64,000 nucleotides of DNA from Verrucomicrobiota bacterium (GTDB lineage Bacteria > Verrucomicrobiota > Verrucomicrobiia > Opitutales > UBA953): assembly GCA_015061905.1 (NCBI GenBank), contig SUVQ01000003.1, forward strand, positions 62,001 to 126,000. The letters are read 5' to 3'. The notes below the pieces were generated by a model. The model had not been told where the DNA came from. It worked only from the letters and a program-made list of their open reading frames with translations, and ran no database searches. The first letter of the stretch is position 1, and every line of letters starts with the position of its first letter. Shown here in pieces: positions 33,769 to 42,660 of the stretch. A program made the translations under genes and the position numbers.

Positions 33769-34730
33769 CGGGGCACTTTAAAAGCACGCTCCTTTCCTGT
33801 GTTGCGCACGGTGCTGCGTTTGCGACGGTGTTTTTCTTCTCGACTTATTCTCAGGGAAACGATGTCGTTTCCGCTTCCGATCCGCTTTTGGCAATGTTTG
33901 CCGACGCCGATGCCGACCCGAACAAAGCCGCCGGATTGGTTGACGAATTGCCCGGGCTCGCGGACGGTTCGCCCGACGGCGATATGCTGGAGGCTCCGGA
34001 TTTTTCGGACGAATCGGAATCCCTGAACGCCGCCGCCGAAAAAGCGTTGGAAAAACCTTTGCCCGAACCGGAGCCGGAACCCGAGCCCGTTCCCGCCAAG
34101 CCGGAGGTCGCCGAACCTGCGCCGACGAACCCGGTTGCCGCCGTTCCCGCGCCTGCCAAACCGGAGAAACCGAAGCCGGAAAAACCTAAAACGCCGACAA
34201 AACCGAAACCGAAGCCGAAATCTGATAAAGCAAATTCTGCCGGCGGAAAAAAAATATCTTTTGAAGAATTTCAAAAACGAAACCAAAAACCGAAATCTTC
34301 CGGCGGGAAAAAGCCCGGAAGCAGAAGAAAAACAACGGCGAAAATCGATCTTTCCAAAATCGGCACGGGCGGCGGCGGTAAGCGTTTCGGCGTTCCCGGC
34401 GGCATCGGCGGGAACGGAGGCGAGGGCGGGCGCGCCGTCGCTTCCGCGCAACAGATGTATGCCGCAGAAATTGCACAAAAGCTGGGCACGCATCTTGATA
34501 ACGTGTTGATGCAGGAGCCGCTGACGCTCGGCGTTTCCGTGTCGGTGGAAGTTCGCCTTGAGGCGGATTCTTCGGGGCGTATTCGCTTGCTTGAAGTTAT
34601 CGGAAGCCGCGACGCGCAGGTGCGGGATCGCGTGGCGAAAGCCGTTGCCCGAATCGGACAATTTCGAAAACCGCCGGAAGGGCGCGCATTTTCGATTTTG
34701 CTCCCGAATATTGTGCTGAGCCCGATGTAA
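33765..34730 (+). CDS. TonB/TolA-like energy transducer
   Basis: A 321-residue protein: N-terminal anchor (FKSTLLSCVAHGAAFATVFFF), an acidic stretch, a long Pro/Glu/Lys spacer (about residues 95-150, e.g. EPEPEPEPVPAKPEVAEP) that can span the periplasm, a basic Gly-rich region, and a C-terminal domain (VSVSVEVRLEADSSGRIRLLE, then FSILLPNIVLSPM) of the TonB/TolA C-terminal fold. It would pass proton-motive force from ExbBD to outer-membrane receptors. No receptor or tolB/pal gene is adjacent, so Ton versus Tol function cannot be decided. It overlaps exbD by four bases. Confidence 0.8.
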   Translation: MTGHFKSTLLSCVAHGAAFATVFFFSTYSQGNDVVSASDPLLAMFADADADPNKAAGLVDELPGLADGSPDGDMLEAPDFSDESESLNAAAEKALEKPLPEPEPEPEPVPAKPEVAEPAPTNPVAAVPAPAKPEKPKPEKPKTPTKPKPKPKSDKANSAGGKKISFEEFQKRNQKPKSSGGKKPGSRRKTTAKIDLSKIGTGGGGKRFGVPGGIGGNGGEGGRAVASAQQMYAAEIAQKLGTHLDNVLMQEPLTLGVSVSVEVRLEADSSGRIRLLEVIGSRDAQVRDRVAKAVARIGQFRKPPEGRAFSILLPNIVLSPM

Positions 34731-34833
34731 AAAGAGCGAAAAGCCTTCTCCCCGATTTGTTTTTCTTTTCGCATAAACTTTTCAGCTTTTAAGCTTCTTA
34801 AAGTTTCGCATAGGCGTTAGACTCACCGAGAAT

Positions 34834-36042
34834 ATGTCGTTTGATGTCGAAAAAATTCGTTCCGCGTTCCCGCTTTTGCGGGAGAATCCGACGTCGGTTT
34901 ATCTCGACAGCGCGGCAACGGCTCAAAAACCGCAATGTGTAATTGATGCCGTCTGTAATTTCTATGCAAAACACAACGCAAACATTCATCGCGGGCTTTA
35001 TCGGCTGAGTCAGCAAGCGACGGCGGATTTCGAACGTGCGCGGGAACGCGTTGCCGTTTTCCTGAATGCGCGTGAATCGCGGGAATGCGTTTTTACGCGC
35101 GGCGCAACGGAAGCGATAAACCTCGTGGCGGCAAGTTGGGGCGGCGCAAATCTTAGCTCCGGCGACGAAATTTTGCTGACCGAAATGGAGCATCACGCCA
35201 ACATTGTGCCGTGGCAACTCATTGCCGGGCGCACGGGCGCAAAAATTGTCGTTGCGCCGATGCGTGATGACGGTTCGCTCGACGTTCCCGCGCTGAAAAG
35301 TCTGATTTCGAAAAAAACAAAAATTGTCGGTGTTACGCAGACTTCGAACGCGCTCGGAACCGTTAATCCCGTAAAAGAAATTTGTGCTGCCGCGCATGCC
35401 GCCGGAGCGCTCGCCCTTGTCGATGCCGCGCAGTCTGCGGCGCATTTCGCACTGGACGTGCAGGATATCGCTTGCGATTTTCTTGTTTTTTCCGGGCACA
35501 AAGTTTGCGGTCCCACGGGAATCGGCGTGCTTTATGCGCGTGCCGAAGTTTTGGAAAAAATGCCGCCTTATCAGGGTGGCGGCGATATGATAGAGACGGT
35601 TGATTTTGCGGGAACGACGTTTCGCGGAATCCCCGGTCGCTTTGAGGCGGGAACGCCCAATATCGCCGGCGCAATCGGGCTCGGAGCGGCGCTGGATTAC
35701 GTTTCCGCCCTGCGCCCGCAAGCGCAGGCGCATGAAGAAGCTCTTTTAGCGTATGCGACGGAAAAAATTCGTGCCGAGCTTCCTGAAGTTCGCATTTTCG
35801 GCACGGCAGAGAAAAAAGCTTCGGTGATTTCGTTTCACCTCGGCGAAATTCATCCGAGCGATGTCGGGATGTTGCTCGATACGTTCGGCGTTGCCGTGCG
35901 CGTCGGGCATCATTGCGCGATGCCGCTAATGAAGCGGCTCGGAATCACGGGAACGGTGCGCGCTTCGTTTGCGTTTTACAACACTTTTGAAGAAGCGGAT
36001 CGCTTCGTTGCCGCGCTGAAAAAAGTTCGCGAGATGTTTTGA
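34834..36042 (+). CDS. sufS: Cysteine desulfurase, SufS type
   Basis: PLP enzyme that takes sulfur from cysteine for Fe-S cluster assembly. The 402 residues match SufS. YLDSAATAQKPQCVIDA near residue 23, TRGATEAINLVA near 89, EMEHHANIVPWQ near 116, SGHKVCGPTGIGVLYA with the PLP lysine near residue 222, and VRVGHHCAMPLMKRLG with the active cysteine near 362 are the group II (SufS/CsdA) pattern. No other suf genes are adjacent, though Suf operons normally keep sufS with sufBCD. Leader without a Shine-Dalgarno sequence. Confidence 0.93.
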   Translation: MSFDVEKIRSAFPLLRENPTSVYLDSAATAQKPQCVIDAVCNFYAKHNANIHRGLYRLSQQATADFERARERVAVFLNARESRECVFTRGATEAINLVAASWGGANLSSGDEILLTEMEHHANIVPWQLIAGRTGAKIVVAPMRDDGSLDVPALKSLISKKTKIVGVTQTSNALGTVNPVKEICAAAHAAGALALVDAAQSAAHFALDVQDIACDFLVFSGHKVCGPTGIGVLYARAEVLEKMPPYQGGGDMIETVDFAGTTFRGIPGRFEAGTPNIAGAIGLGAALDYVSALRPQAQAHEEALLAYATEKIRAELPEVRIFGTAEKKASVISFHLGEIHPSDVGMLLDTFGVAVRVGHHCAMPLMKRLGITGTVRASFAFYNTFEEADRFVAALKKVREMF

Positions 36043-36129
36043 GGCTCCGGGGTTTCATATCACTTTTTACGAAGAGCCGGATTTTTTTCCCGTTGCGGAG
36101 ACGGACTGCCGGAGTATCATTGGTGAGTT

Positions 36130-37236
36130 ATGGATTATCTTTATGAAAGCCTCCTGCGTCCGCTTCTTTTCCGTAAAGGATTTCCGTTTTACGGAGATGT
36201 GGAAAAAGCTCACGATGCCTCGTATCAGGCGTTGCGCCTGTTTGCGAAAATGCGTCCGTTGCCCTCTCTGATGCAGAAATGGAATCTGACGGCACCGACC
36301 GTTCCCGCGCAAAAACCGCTTGAGCTTTTCGGGCTGAAATTCCCGAATCGCGTCGGGCTCGCTGCCGGCTTTGACAAACAGGCTCGCATTTGGCAGGCGG
36401 CGGGAGCACTTGGCTTCGGTCACGTTGAAATCGGAACCGTTACGCGCCACTCGCAGGGCGGGAACGAAAAACCGCGTATTTTCCGCTTCCCGGAACAGGA
36501 AGCCGCCGTCAACAGCATGGGTTTTCCGAATGACGGCTCGGAGGAGATCGCCCGCCGCCTTGCGCTCGGACCGAAAAAAGGGACGCGCGTTTGCCCGCTC
36601 GGTGTCAATATCGGCAAATCCAAGCTGACGCTGATGGAAAATGCGGTGGAAGATTATCTCGGCACCTTCCGCTTGGTGGCACCGCATGCGGATTATGTTT
36701 CCGTTAATATCAGCTGTCCGAATATTCCGAATTTGCGCGAACTTCACGAGCGTTCCCGCCTCATCGAATTGCTCGGCGCAATCCAAAGCGAAAATCGTTC
36801 CCTTGCGGAAAAAACGTCGACGAAACCTTTGCCGTTGCTCTTGAAAATTTCTCCGGATTTGACGTTCCCGCAGATTGACGACGTGATTTCCGTGCTCGAA
36901 GAAACGGACTTTTCCGGAATTATCGCGACAAATACAACCACGACGCGCCCGGGAATGCCGTCAGACGTTCCCGAAAAGGGCGGGCTTTCCGGCGCGCCGC
37001 TCATGCGCCGCGCAGTCGATGTCGTGCGCTACATCGTCCGTGCGACCGACGGTAAGCTTCCCGTTATCGGTTGCGGCGGAATCTGCTCCGGTGAGGCGGC
37101 GGATCGCTTCCTGGCGGAAGGCGCGGCACTTATCCAAATTTACACGGGAATGGTTTATCGCGGACCGCTTTTCGGACGTGATCTTGCCCGCGCATACGCG
37201 TGGAGCCAAACCGAATGGCCCGGAAAAATTTGGTAA
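36130..37236 (+). CDS. pyrD: Dihydroorotate dehydrogenase (quinone), class 2
   Basis: FMN enzyme of pyrimidine synthesis that oxidises dihydroorotate to orotate and passes electrons to the membrane quinone pool. The 368 residues include the N-terminal membrane-associating helices (MDYLYESLLRPLLFRK). FPNRVGLAAGFDKQARIW near residue 75, EIGTVTRHSQGGNEKPRIFR near 100, VSVNISCPN near 195 and IGCGGICSGEAADRFLAEGA near 313 are conserved; the serine in NISCPN is the class 2 base. Single gene. GTG-ATG context: the ATG at 36130 follows GAGTT. Confidence 0.95.
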   Translation: MDYLYESLLRPLLFRKGFPFYGDVEKAHDASYQALRLFAKMRPLPSLMQKWNLTAPTVPAQKPLELFGLKFPNRVGLAAGFDKQARIWQAAGALGFGHVEIGTVTRHSQGGNEKPRIFRFPEQEAAVNSMGFPNDGSEEIARRLALGPKKGTRVCPLGVNIGKSKLTLMENAVEDYLGTFRLVAPHADYVSVNISCPNIPNLRELHERSRLIELLGAIQSENRSLAEKTSTKPLPLLLKISPDLTFPQIDDVISVLEETDFSGIIATNTTTTRPGMPSDVPEKGGLSGAPLMRRAVDVVRYIVRATDGKLPVIGCGGICSGEAADRFLAEGAALIQIYTGMVYRGPLFGRDLARAYAWSQTEWPGKIW

Positions 37237-37538
37237 AAACATCTATGTATCCGATTCTCTTGCGGCAAAAAATATTTGCCGCAGGAGGAACAGAGTCTAA
37301 CGGGCACTTTGTGTAAAACTTTGCGCTTTAGCGTCTTTGAGCGAGGATTTTTACACTTTCCGAGAGAGAAGATTTTGCTCCGGGCGGGAACGTCCTGGGG
37401 CGAATTTTTTTTCACAGTCGCACCGCCTTCGCATCGGGAGTGTCTGGTGTCCGTGAGCTTTTTGTGATTTTGGGCTATAACTTTCCTGTTGCGCCGTTTT
37501 TTTCTGCGCGATAGGATACGGCGGCAACAAGGTTACTT
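37237..37538. other. Gap between pyrD and guaB with a degraded repeat module
   Basis: CTTGCGGCAAAAAATATTTGCCGCAGG (about 37259-37285) is a possible pyrD hairpin without a T-run. ACTTTGCGCTTTAGCGTCTT to GAGAGAAGATTTTGC (37314-37380) is an eroded copy of the module seen at 8980-9060 and 55408-55470. GGGAACG occurs once (about 37386). The guaB promoter probably lies in 37460-37525 (TATAAC near 37480 or TAGGAT near 37515), but I cannot choose between them. Confidence 0.55.
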
Positions 37539-39113
37539 ATGGCAATGCATATCGACGATCAATTCTATAAACACTCTGACGACTTTTTCGCCGCGAACGC
37601 GGGAACGGGACTGACTTACGACGACGTCTCGCTCGCGACATGCTTCTCCGACGTGCTCCCGCGCATGACGCGCCTCGACACGACGATTTCCGACAAAATT
37701 TCGCTCTCGCTTCCGATTATGTCCGCCGATATGGACACCGTCACGGAATCGACGATGGCAATCGCCATGGCTCTTCACGGCGGGATCGGCATGATTCACT
37801 ACAACATGTCGAACGCCGACCAAATTGAAAAAGTCCGCCGCGTCAAAAGCTATATTCACGGCATGATTGACCGCCCGGCGACCGTTCCCGCAGACATCAC
37901 CGTCGGCGACGTGCTCGCGATGATTGAAGCAAACGATTACAATTTTTCCACGTTTCCGGTGGTCGATAAAAGCGGCGTTTTGCTCGGTTTGCTCCGAGGC
38001 GGCGTCGTCAAAAGCCGCCACGCCGCGCACAAGGTTGCCGACGTGATGATCCCGCGCGAACAGGTTTTGACGATTCAGGAAAAAGATCTCGGCGGCGACC
38101 CGATTGCGACTGCCGACCGCATTTTCCTTGAACACATCGGCACGAACAAACTTCTCGTCGTCAACGAAAAAGGTCAGCTTCGCGGTTTGTTCACGCTTTC
38201 GGACATTGAGCGCATTCGCGACGAAGCGGGAACGGATGCGATTCGCCCGTCGCGCGACGAAAATTTCCGCCTGCGTTGCGGCGCCTCCGTTGCCGTGCCG
38301 CGCTTCCCGGACGGGCGCGTGAATTACGACGCGCTCAACGAACACGTTTCCAATCTCGTCGCCGTCGGCGTTGACGCGGTCATCATTTCCACGGCGCACG
38401 GCCATTCGGCGGGCGTCGGCGAATGCGTGCGTTTCGTGCGCGACCATTTCCCGGAGCTGACGATTATTGCCGGGAACGTGACGAGCGGCGAAGGCGTGGA
38501 GTTTTTGGCGGACGCTGGAGCGGATTCCGTTAAAATCGGGCAGGGGCCGGGTTCGATTTGCTCAACGCGCATCGTTGCCGGCGTCGGGATCCCGCAGCTT
38601 ACGGCGCTTTACGTTTCCGCGCAGGCGGCAAAGAAAAAAGGCGTGCGCATTATCGCGGACGGCGGAATCACGAAATCCGGAGACATCGTGAAAGCTTTGA
38701 CGCAGGCGGATTGCGTGATGCTCGGCGGCATGCTTGCGGGTTGCAAGGAAGCGCCGGGGAAGATCATGGAAATCAACGGCAAACTTTACAAAGAATACCG
38801 CGGCATGGGCTCGCTTGAAGCGATGCGCCACGGCTCGGCGGCGCGCTACGGGCACGACCTGCGCAACAGCAAAATCACGAAGGTTGCGGCAGAAGGCGTG
38901 GAAGCGCTCAAGGAAGTTTCCGGAAGCGTGGATCAGATTCTGATTACGCTTGCGGGCGGCGTTCAAAGCGGCTTGGGCTATCTCGGCGCGCCGGATTTGA
39001 AAACCCTGCGGGAACGCGCGCGCTTCATTCGCGTTACGCCGGCGGGACAACGCGAATCCGCGCCGCACGACATCGTCGAAATCAAAACCGCGCCGGGAAC
39101 ACCGCGCCGATAA
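37539..39113 (+). CDS. guaB: Inosine-5'-monophosphate dehydrogenase
   Basis: Oxidises IMP to XMP with NAD, the committed step to GMP. The 524 residues hold the TIM barrel ([12 protein letters not shown] near residue 25), an inserted pair of CBS domains (about 108-230, [20 protein letters not shown] onward), the flap/catalytic loop [19 protein letters not shown] with the active Cys near residue 335, and the substrate loop [26 protein letters not shown] is the usual mobile-flap segment. The ATG at 37539 is followed by a second in-frame ATG at 37545; either could be used. Confidence 0.96.
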   Translation: MAMHIDDQFYKHSDDFFAANAGTGLTYDDVSLATCFSDVLPRMTRLDTTISDKISLSLPIMSADMDTVTESTMAIAMALHGGIGMIHYNMSNADQIEKVRRVKSYIHGMIDRPATVPADITVGDVLAMIEANDYNFSTFPVVDKSGVLLGLLRGGVVKSRHAAHKVADVMIPREQVLTIQEKDLGGDPIATADRIFLEHIGTNKLLVVNEKGQLRGLFTLSDIERIRDEAGTDAIRPSRDENFRLRCGASVAVPRFPDGRVNYDALNEHVSNLVAVGVDAVIISTAHGHSAGVGECVRFVRDHFPELTIIAGNVTSGEGVEFLADAGADSVKIGQGPGSICSTRIVAGVGIPQLTALYVSAQAAKKKGVRIIADGGITKSGDIVKALTQADCVMLGGMLAGCKEAPGKIMEINGKLYKEYRGMGSLEAMRHGSAARYGHDLRNSKITKVAAEGVEALKEVSGSVDQILITLAGGVQSGLGYLGAPDLKTLRERARFIRVTPAGQRESAPHDIVEIKTAPGTPRR

Positions 39114-39145
39114 GAATTTTGAATTTCTTCCGAAAGAAAATTTTC

Positions 39146-39174
39146 TTTACACGCGCGCGGGTTTGCGAGATAAT
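39146..39174 (+). promoter_or_regulatory. Promoter of the bS22-like gene
   Basis: TTTACA (39146-39151), 17 bases, GATAAT (39169-39174), giving a transcription start about 30 bases before the ATG at 39211. It is one of the best sigma-70-type matches in the window. Confidence 0.7.
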
Positions 39175-39210
39175 CGGCTCTCATATTTTAAACAACATCC
39201 ATTCACAATC

Positions 39211-39309
39211 ATGGGCAATCTCAAGAAAAAACGTCGTCTTAAGATGAACAAACATAAACGCCGGAAACGCTCCAAGGCGAACCGCCACAAGAAGCGTATC
39301 TGGGGCTAA
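39211..39309 (+). CDS. bS22-like small ribosomal protein (AURKAIP1/COX24 domain)
   Basis: A 32-residue, extremely basic peptide: [20 protein letters not shown] followed by [12 protein letters not shown]. The [15 protein letters not shown] core is that of the AURKAIP1/COX24 family, which includes bS22 of the small ribosomal subunit in mycobacteria and Bacteroidetes. It is easily missed by gene finders because of its size, but has a good promoter (39146), an ATG in an A-rich context and a conserved core. It lies between guaB and the ThiE-like gene as its own unit. Confidence 0.85.
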   Translation: MGNLKKKRRLKMNKHKRRKRSKANRHKKRIWG

Positions 39310-39424
39310 ACCGAATTTCGGTTTGCACCTTTTTTCCGGCGTTCCCGCGTGTTTTCGCGGCGCCGGAAGAAAAGGCTTCTCCTTTTTTTTTACACCCCAC
39401 GTTTGTTCGTGGGATTTTTGTTTT

Positions 39425-40069
39425 ATGAGTATTCTCAGCAGAGTTGTAGGAATGGTTTCGCGAAATGCGGAAGCCACGGGCTCTGCGTGTATTTCCGTGA
39501 TGTCGCCGGTGCAGGAGCGGCCCGGGGAGCAAAAAATCCTTTTTCGGCTTTTTGAAAACGGGCTTTCCTGTTTTCACTTGCGTCGTCCGCATTGGACGGC
39601 GGCGCGTTGCTCTTCGTGGATAGAATCCGTTCCCGCGAAATGGCGTTCCCGCATTGTTCTTCATCAGCATCCGCAGCTGGTGCGCAAGTATAATTTGGCG
39701 GGGTTTCACGGTGCGCCCGGAACGTCCGGCGGGAACGGGCTTTCGGGGAAAATGTTTGTGCAATGCGAAAATTACCAGGATTTGCTCAAGGCGGGAACGT
39801 CTTGCCGCCGCATTGCCTTGGGACCTGTGTTCCCTCCGGAAAAATATGATGTAACGGTGCCTCGCCGCACGCTTTCCGAGTATGCGGCGATTGCGGCGTA
39901 TTGGAAGAAGCAGGGCGGGAAGGCGGAAATTTTCGCTTTCGGCGGGATTCGGGCGGAAGGGCTCCGCAAATGCCGGGAAGCCGGTTTTTCCGGCGTCGTT
40001 GTCGTCAGCGCGGTTTGGGATGCCCGTGATCCCGTAAAAGCTTTTAAAAATTTGGTGCGCAAATGGTAA
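39425..40069 (+). CDS. Thiamine phosphate synthase (ThiE/TenI)-like protein
   Basis: A 214-residue TIM-barrel protein of the ThiE/TenI family. CFHLRRPHWTAARCSSWIESVP corresponds to the strand-helix that begins these proteins, YNLAGFHGAPG to the HL/DGVHL region, RRIALGPVFPPEKYD to the ALGPIFPT-type phosphate loop, and IFAFGGIRAEGLRKCREAGFSGVVVVSAVWDARDPV to the C-terminal GGI phosphate-binding segment. Catalytic residues around the pyrophosphate site deviate, so a TenI-like or divergent role is possible. The start at 39425 is chosen for its sensible N-terminus (MSILSRVVGM). It overlaps the next gene by seven bases. Confidence 0.75.
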   Translation: MSILSRVVGMVSRNAEATGSACISVMSPVQERPGEQKILFRLFENGLSCFHLRRPHWTAARCSSWIESVPAKWRSRIVLHQHPQLVRKYNLAGFHGAPGTSGGNGLSGKMFVQCENYQDLLKAGTSCRRIALGPVFPPEKYDVTVPRRTLSEYAAIAAYWKKQGGKAEIFAFGGIRAEGLRKCREAGFSGVVVVSAVWDARDPVKAFKNLVRKW

Positions 40070-41127
40070 CGGCGGATGATTCGACATTTGCGGAGAATAT
40101 TTCTCCGAATGTGCTTGTGCTTTCGCGACCGGACGGTTTTGCGGATGTCGTGTTGGCGTCTGCCGTGCTTGCGCCGGTGCGTAAGGCGTTGCCGGACACA
40201 AAAATTATTCTCCTCATTCGGGAAAAATATGCCGGGCTTTTCTGCAATCATCCGGCGATAGACGGTTTGATTTTTTTTGATGAAGAAAAGGGGCTGAGAG
40301 CACTTGTCCGGCAGTTTAAAGACGTGAACGCGGACGCGCTTGCGCATCTGTGTTATTCCGAATTTGTGGCGGATGCGGCGAAGCTTGCGAAACTTCGCTA
40401 CGTTGCCGCGTTTGAGAGCGATGCGGAAGCGGACCGCGACGGCGGTGTAACCCTGGAAGTAATTCCGTCCGCGCGCCACAGCGAAAGCCACGAAGCGTTT
40501 TTGAATTTCGAAGTGCTTTCTCCTTTCGGCGTTTCCGAGCAGGAAAAGCCGCATTTGAACCTGACGCCGAACCCGGCGGCGAAAGCCGGGGCAACGGGTT
40601 GCTTGGCGCAGTATGGTTTCGCGGGAACGGATTACGCCGTTTTCAATCTCGACAGCAACGCGCAGGGGCACTTTGTGGATGCCGCCGTTTTCTCCAAAGC
40701 GGCGGCTTGGCTTCGCGAGAACGCGGAAATGCCGATTGTCGTGCTCGGAGAAAAAAGCGAAGGTTCGACGGAGCGGTTTTTGCGCTTTTGCCGCATGACG
40801 CACGGAATGCCGATATTGGATTTACGCGGGCAAACTTCTCCGGAGGAAACGGCGTGGTTGCTTGCTTCTGCGCGTTTGTGTCTTTCGGGCGAAAATGCGT
40901 GTGCATACCTTGCGGCGGCGATGAAGTGCCCGTTGGTAGCACTTTTTGTCGATTTTTCGAGCGGGCGGTGGTTCCCGCTCGGGCATTTGACGACGAATGT
41001 TTTTACGGGAGCGCATCGCTTTTGCATAGAACCGATTGCGTTTTACAATCGGCGGGCTTCGCGTGCATTCAGCGATGTCAAAATGGCGTCGGCACTTCAG
41101 TTTGCTTTGGCATTGAGAGAAGTTTAA
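40063..41127 (+). CDS. Glycosyltransferase family 9 (heptosyltransferase-like)
   Basis: A 354-residue GT9 protein. NVLVLSRPDGFADVVLASAVLAPVRKALPDTKIILLIREKY near the start is the N-terminal Rossmann pattern with the acceptor-side Asp, and the C-terminal SPEETAWLLASARLCLSGENACAYLAAAMKCPLVALFVD is the nucleotide-sugar site. Homologues add heptose to the lipopolysaccharide core. It overlaps the ThiE-like gene by seven bases, so the two are co-transcribed despite unrelated roles. An O-antigen ligase-like gene is at 49235. Confidence 0.85.
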   Translation: MVTADDSTFAENISPNVLVLSRPDGFADVVLASAVLAPVRKALPDTKIILLIREKYAGLFCNHPAIDGLIFFDEEKGLRALVRQFKDVNADALAHLCYSEFVADAAKLAKLRYVAAFESDAEADRDGGVTLEVIPSARHSESHEAFLNFEVLSPFGVSEQEKPHLNLTPNPAAKAGATGCLAQYGFAGTDYAVFNLDSNAQGHFVDAAVFSKAAAWLRENAEMPIVVLGEKSEGSTERFLRFCRMTHGMPILDLRGQTSPEETAWLLASARLCLSGENACAYLAAAMKCPLVALFVDFSSGRWFPLGHLTTNVFTGAHRFCIEPIAFYNRRASRAFSDVKMASALQFALALREV

Positions 41128-41221
41128 GCGTTCCCGCCGCCGCAAAATTAAAGGAACTTTTGGTTTGCTCCTTTTCGCGGGAACGTTGTTAATTATCGGA
41201 CATTTTTTGATTTTTAAACCT

Positions 41222-42496
41222 ATGGAAGAAATGACTAACACATTCTCGGGAAATTTGCTCGTCGCTCAAAGCGGCGGTCCGACGCCTGTCATCAACGCCA
41301 GCCTCGCCGGTGTGATTTCTGCCGCGCTTCAGTTTGAAGACGATATCGGCGAAATTTACGGTGCCGTCAACGGCGTTGAAGGGATTCTCAACGAAAACTT
41401 TATCGATCTCGCCGCGGAATCTCAGCAAACGGTGCGCTTGCTGAACACGACGCCGGGAGCCGCGCTCGGGAGCTGCCGCTACAAGCTCCGTAAGGAAGAA
41501 GATTTTGCCCGCATTCTTGAAGTTTTTAAGGCGCACAATATTCGCTATTTTCACTACATCGGCGGGAACGATTCGCAGGATTCGTCAAAGAAAATTGCCG
41601 ATTACTGTGCGGCGCAGGGCTACGAAATCCGCGTGATCGGCGTGCCCAAAACCATCGACAACGATTTGCCCGTAACCGACCATTGTCCGGGCTACGGAAG
41701 CACGATTAAATACATCGCGACGACTGTGCGCGAATTGACTTTTGATAGCGCGTCTCTCGGTCGCCACAACCTCGTTACCATCGTCGAAGTGATGGGGCGC
41801 GGCGCGGGCTGGATTGCCGCAGGCTCGGTGCTCGCCAAGCGCAAGGGTGTGGAAACCGACGCTCCGCATATCGTTCTTTTGCCGGAAGTCGCCTTCAATG
41901 CCGAAGCTTTTGCGGAACGCGTGCGGGAAGTGCTCTCGGCGCAAACGCATTGCGTAGTCGTCGCGGCGGAAGGCTTGAAAGATGCCGAAGGGAATTATCT
42001 CGGAGTCGGCGGCGCCGGCGTGGACGCATTCGGGCATCCGACTCTCGGCGGAGTTTGCGAATATTTGAAAAATGTGGTGGAAGGCGCTTTTGACGGAGTT
42101 AAGACGCGTTGTTGCCGCCTCGGGCACGTCCAGCGCACGGCATCGCATTGCGGTTCGCTCACGGATATCAACGAGGCGTTTGAAGCCGGTGCCGCCGCCG
42201 TGAAGGCTGCCGTTGCCGGAGAATCCGGAAAAATGATCGTTATCGTCCGCGACGAGCGGGATTATTATTCCGTGCGCATGGAGCTTTCGGAGCTCGACGG
42301 GATCGCGAATTGCGAAAAGGTCGTTCCCGCTTCGTGGATCGGGGAAGACGGAATGTCCGTCGGCACGCAGTTTTCGAAATATGCGCTCCCGCTAATCCTC
42401 GGCGAACCCAAACTTGTTTACGAAAACGGTTTGCCGAAATACGCGGAACTTGCACGTCATTTTATCGAGAAAAAATGCGAGCCCTACAACCTCTGA
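41222..42496 (+). CDS. Pyrophosphate-dependent 6-phosphofructokinase-like enzyme
   Basis: A 424-residue phosphofructokinase of the PPi-dependent/clade-X type. LLVAQSGGPTPVINASLAGV near residue 12 is the phosphate-donor loop, YIGGNDSQDSSKKIA near 105 has the GGNDS form of PPi-using enzymes (GGDGS in ATP users), VIGVPKTIDNDLPVTDHCPGYGS near 138 carries the catalytic TIDND, and EVMGRGAGWIAAGS near 185 binds fructose 6-phosphate. It may act in glycolysis and gluconeogenesis reversibly. The ATG at 41222 or the one nine bases later (41231, MTNTFSGNLL) could be the start. Confidence 0.9.
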   Translation: MEEMTNTFSGNLLVAQSGGPTPVINASLAGVISAALQFEDDIGEIYGAVNGVEGILNENFIDLAAESQQTVRLLNTTPGAALGSCRYKLRKEEDFARILEVFKAHNIRYFHYIGGNDSQDSSKKIADYCAAQGYEIRVIGVPKTIDNDLPVTDHCPGYGSTIKYIATTVRELTFDSASLGRHNLVTIVEVMGRGAGWIAAGSVLAKRKGVETDAPHIVLLPEVAFNAEAFAERVREVLSAQTHCVVVAAEGLKDAEGNYLGVGGAGVDAFGHPTLGGVCEYLKNVVEGAFDGVKTRCCRLGHVQRTASHCGSLTDINEAFEAGAAAVKAAVAGESGKMIVIVRDERDYYSVRMELSELDGIANCEKVVPASWIGEDGMSVGTQFSKYALPLILGEPKLVYENGLPKYAELARHFIEKKCEPYNL

Positions 42497-42584
42497 CGCT
42501 AACGGGGCTTTCGCTAAATTGAAATTTGACAAGGCGGGAATGCGGCGGCAAAATGTCCGCTTCACATTTCAAGGCTTTCGATTG

Positions 42585-42614
42585 AAAGCGGGGGATTGTT
42601 CCCCGCTTTTTTTA
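42585..42614 (+). terminator. Terminator of the phosphofructokinase gene
   Basis: AAAGCGGGG and CCCCGCTTT pair around GATTGTT, followed by TTTT. Confidence 0.9.
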
Positions 42615-42660
42615 GTTTTCCCGAAGTGTGATATTAACATTCAACACCTTATTCCGAAGC

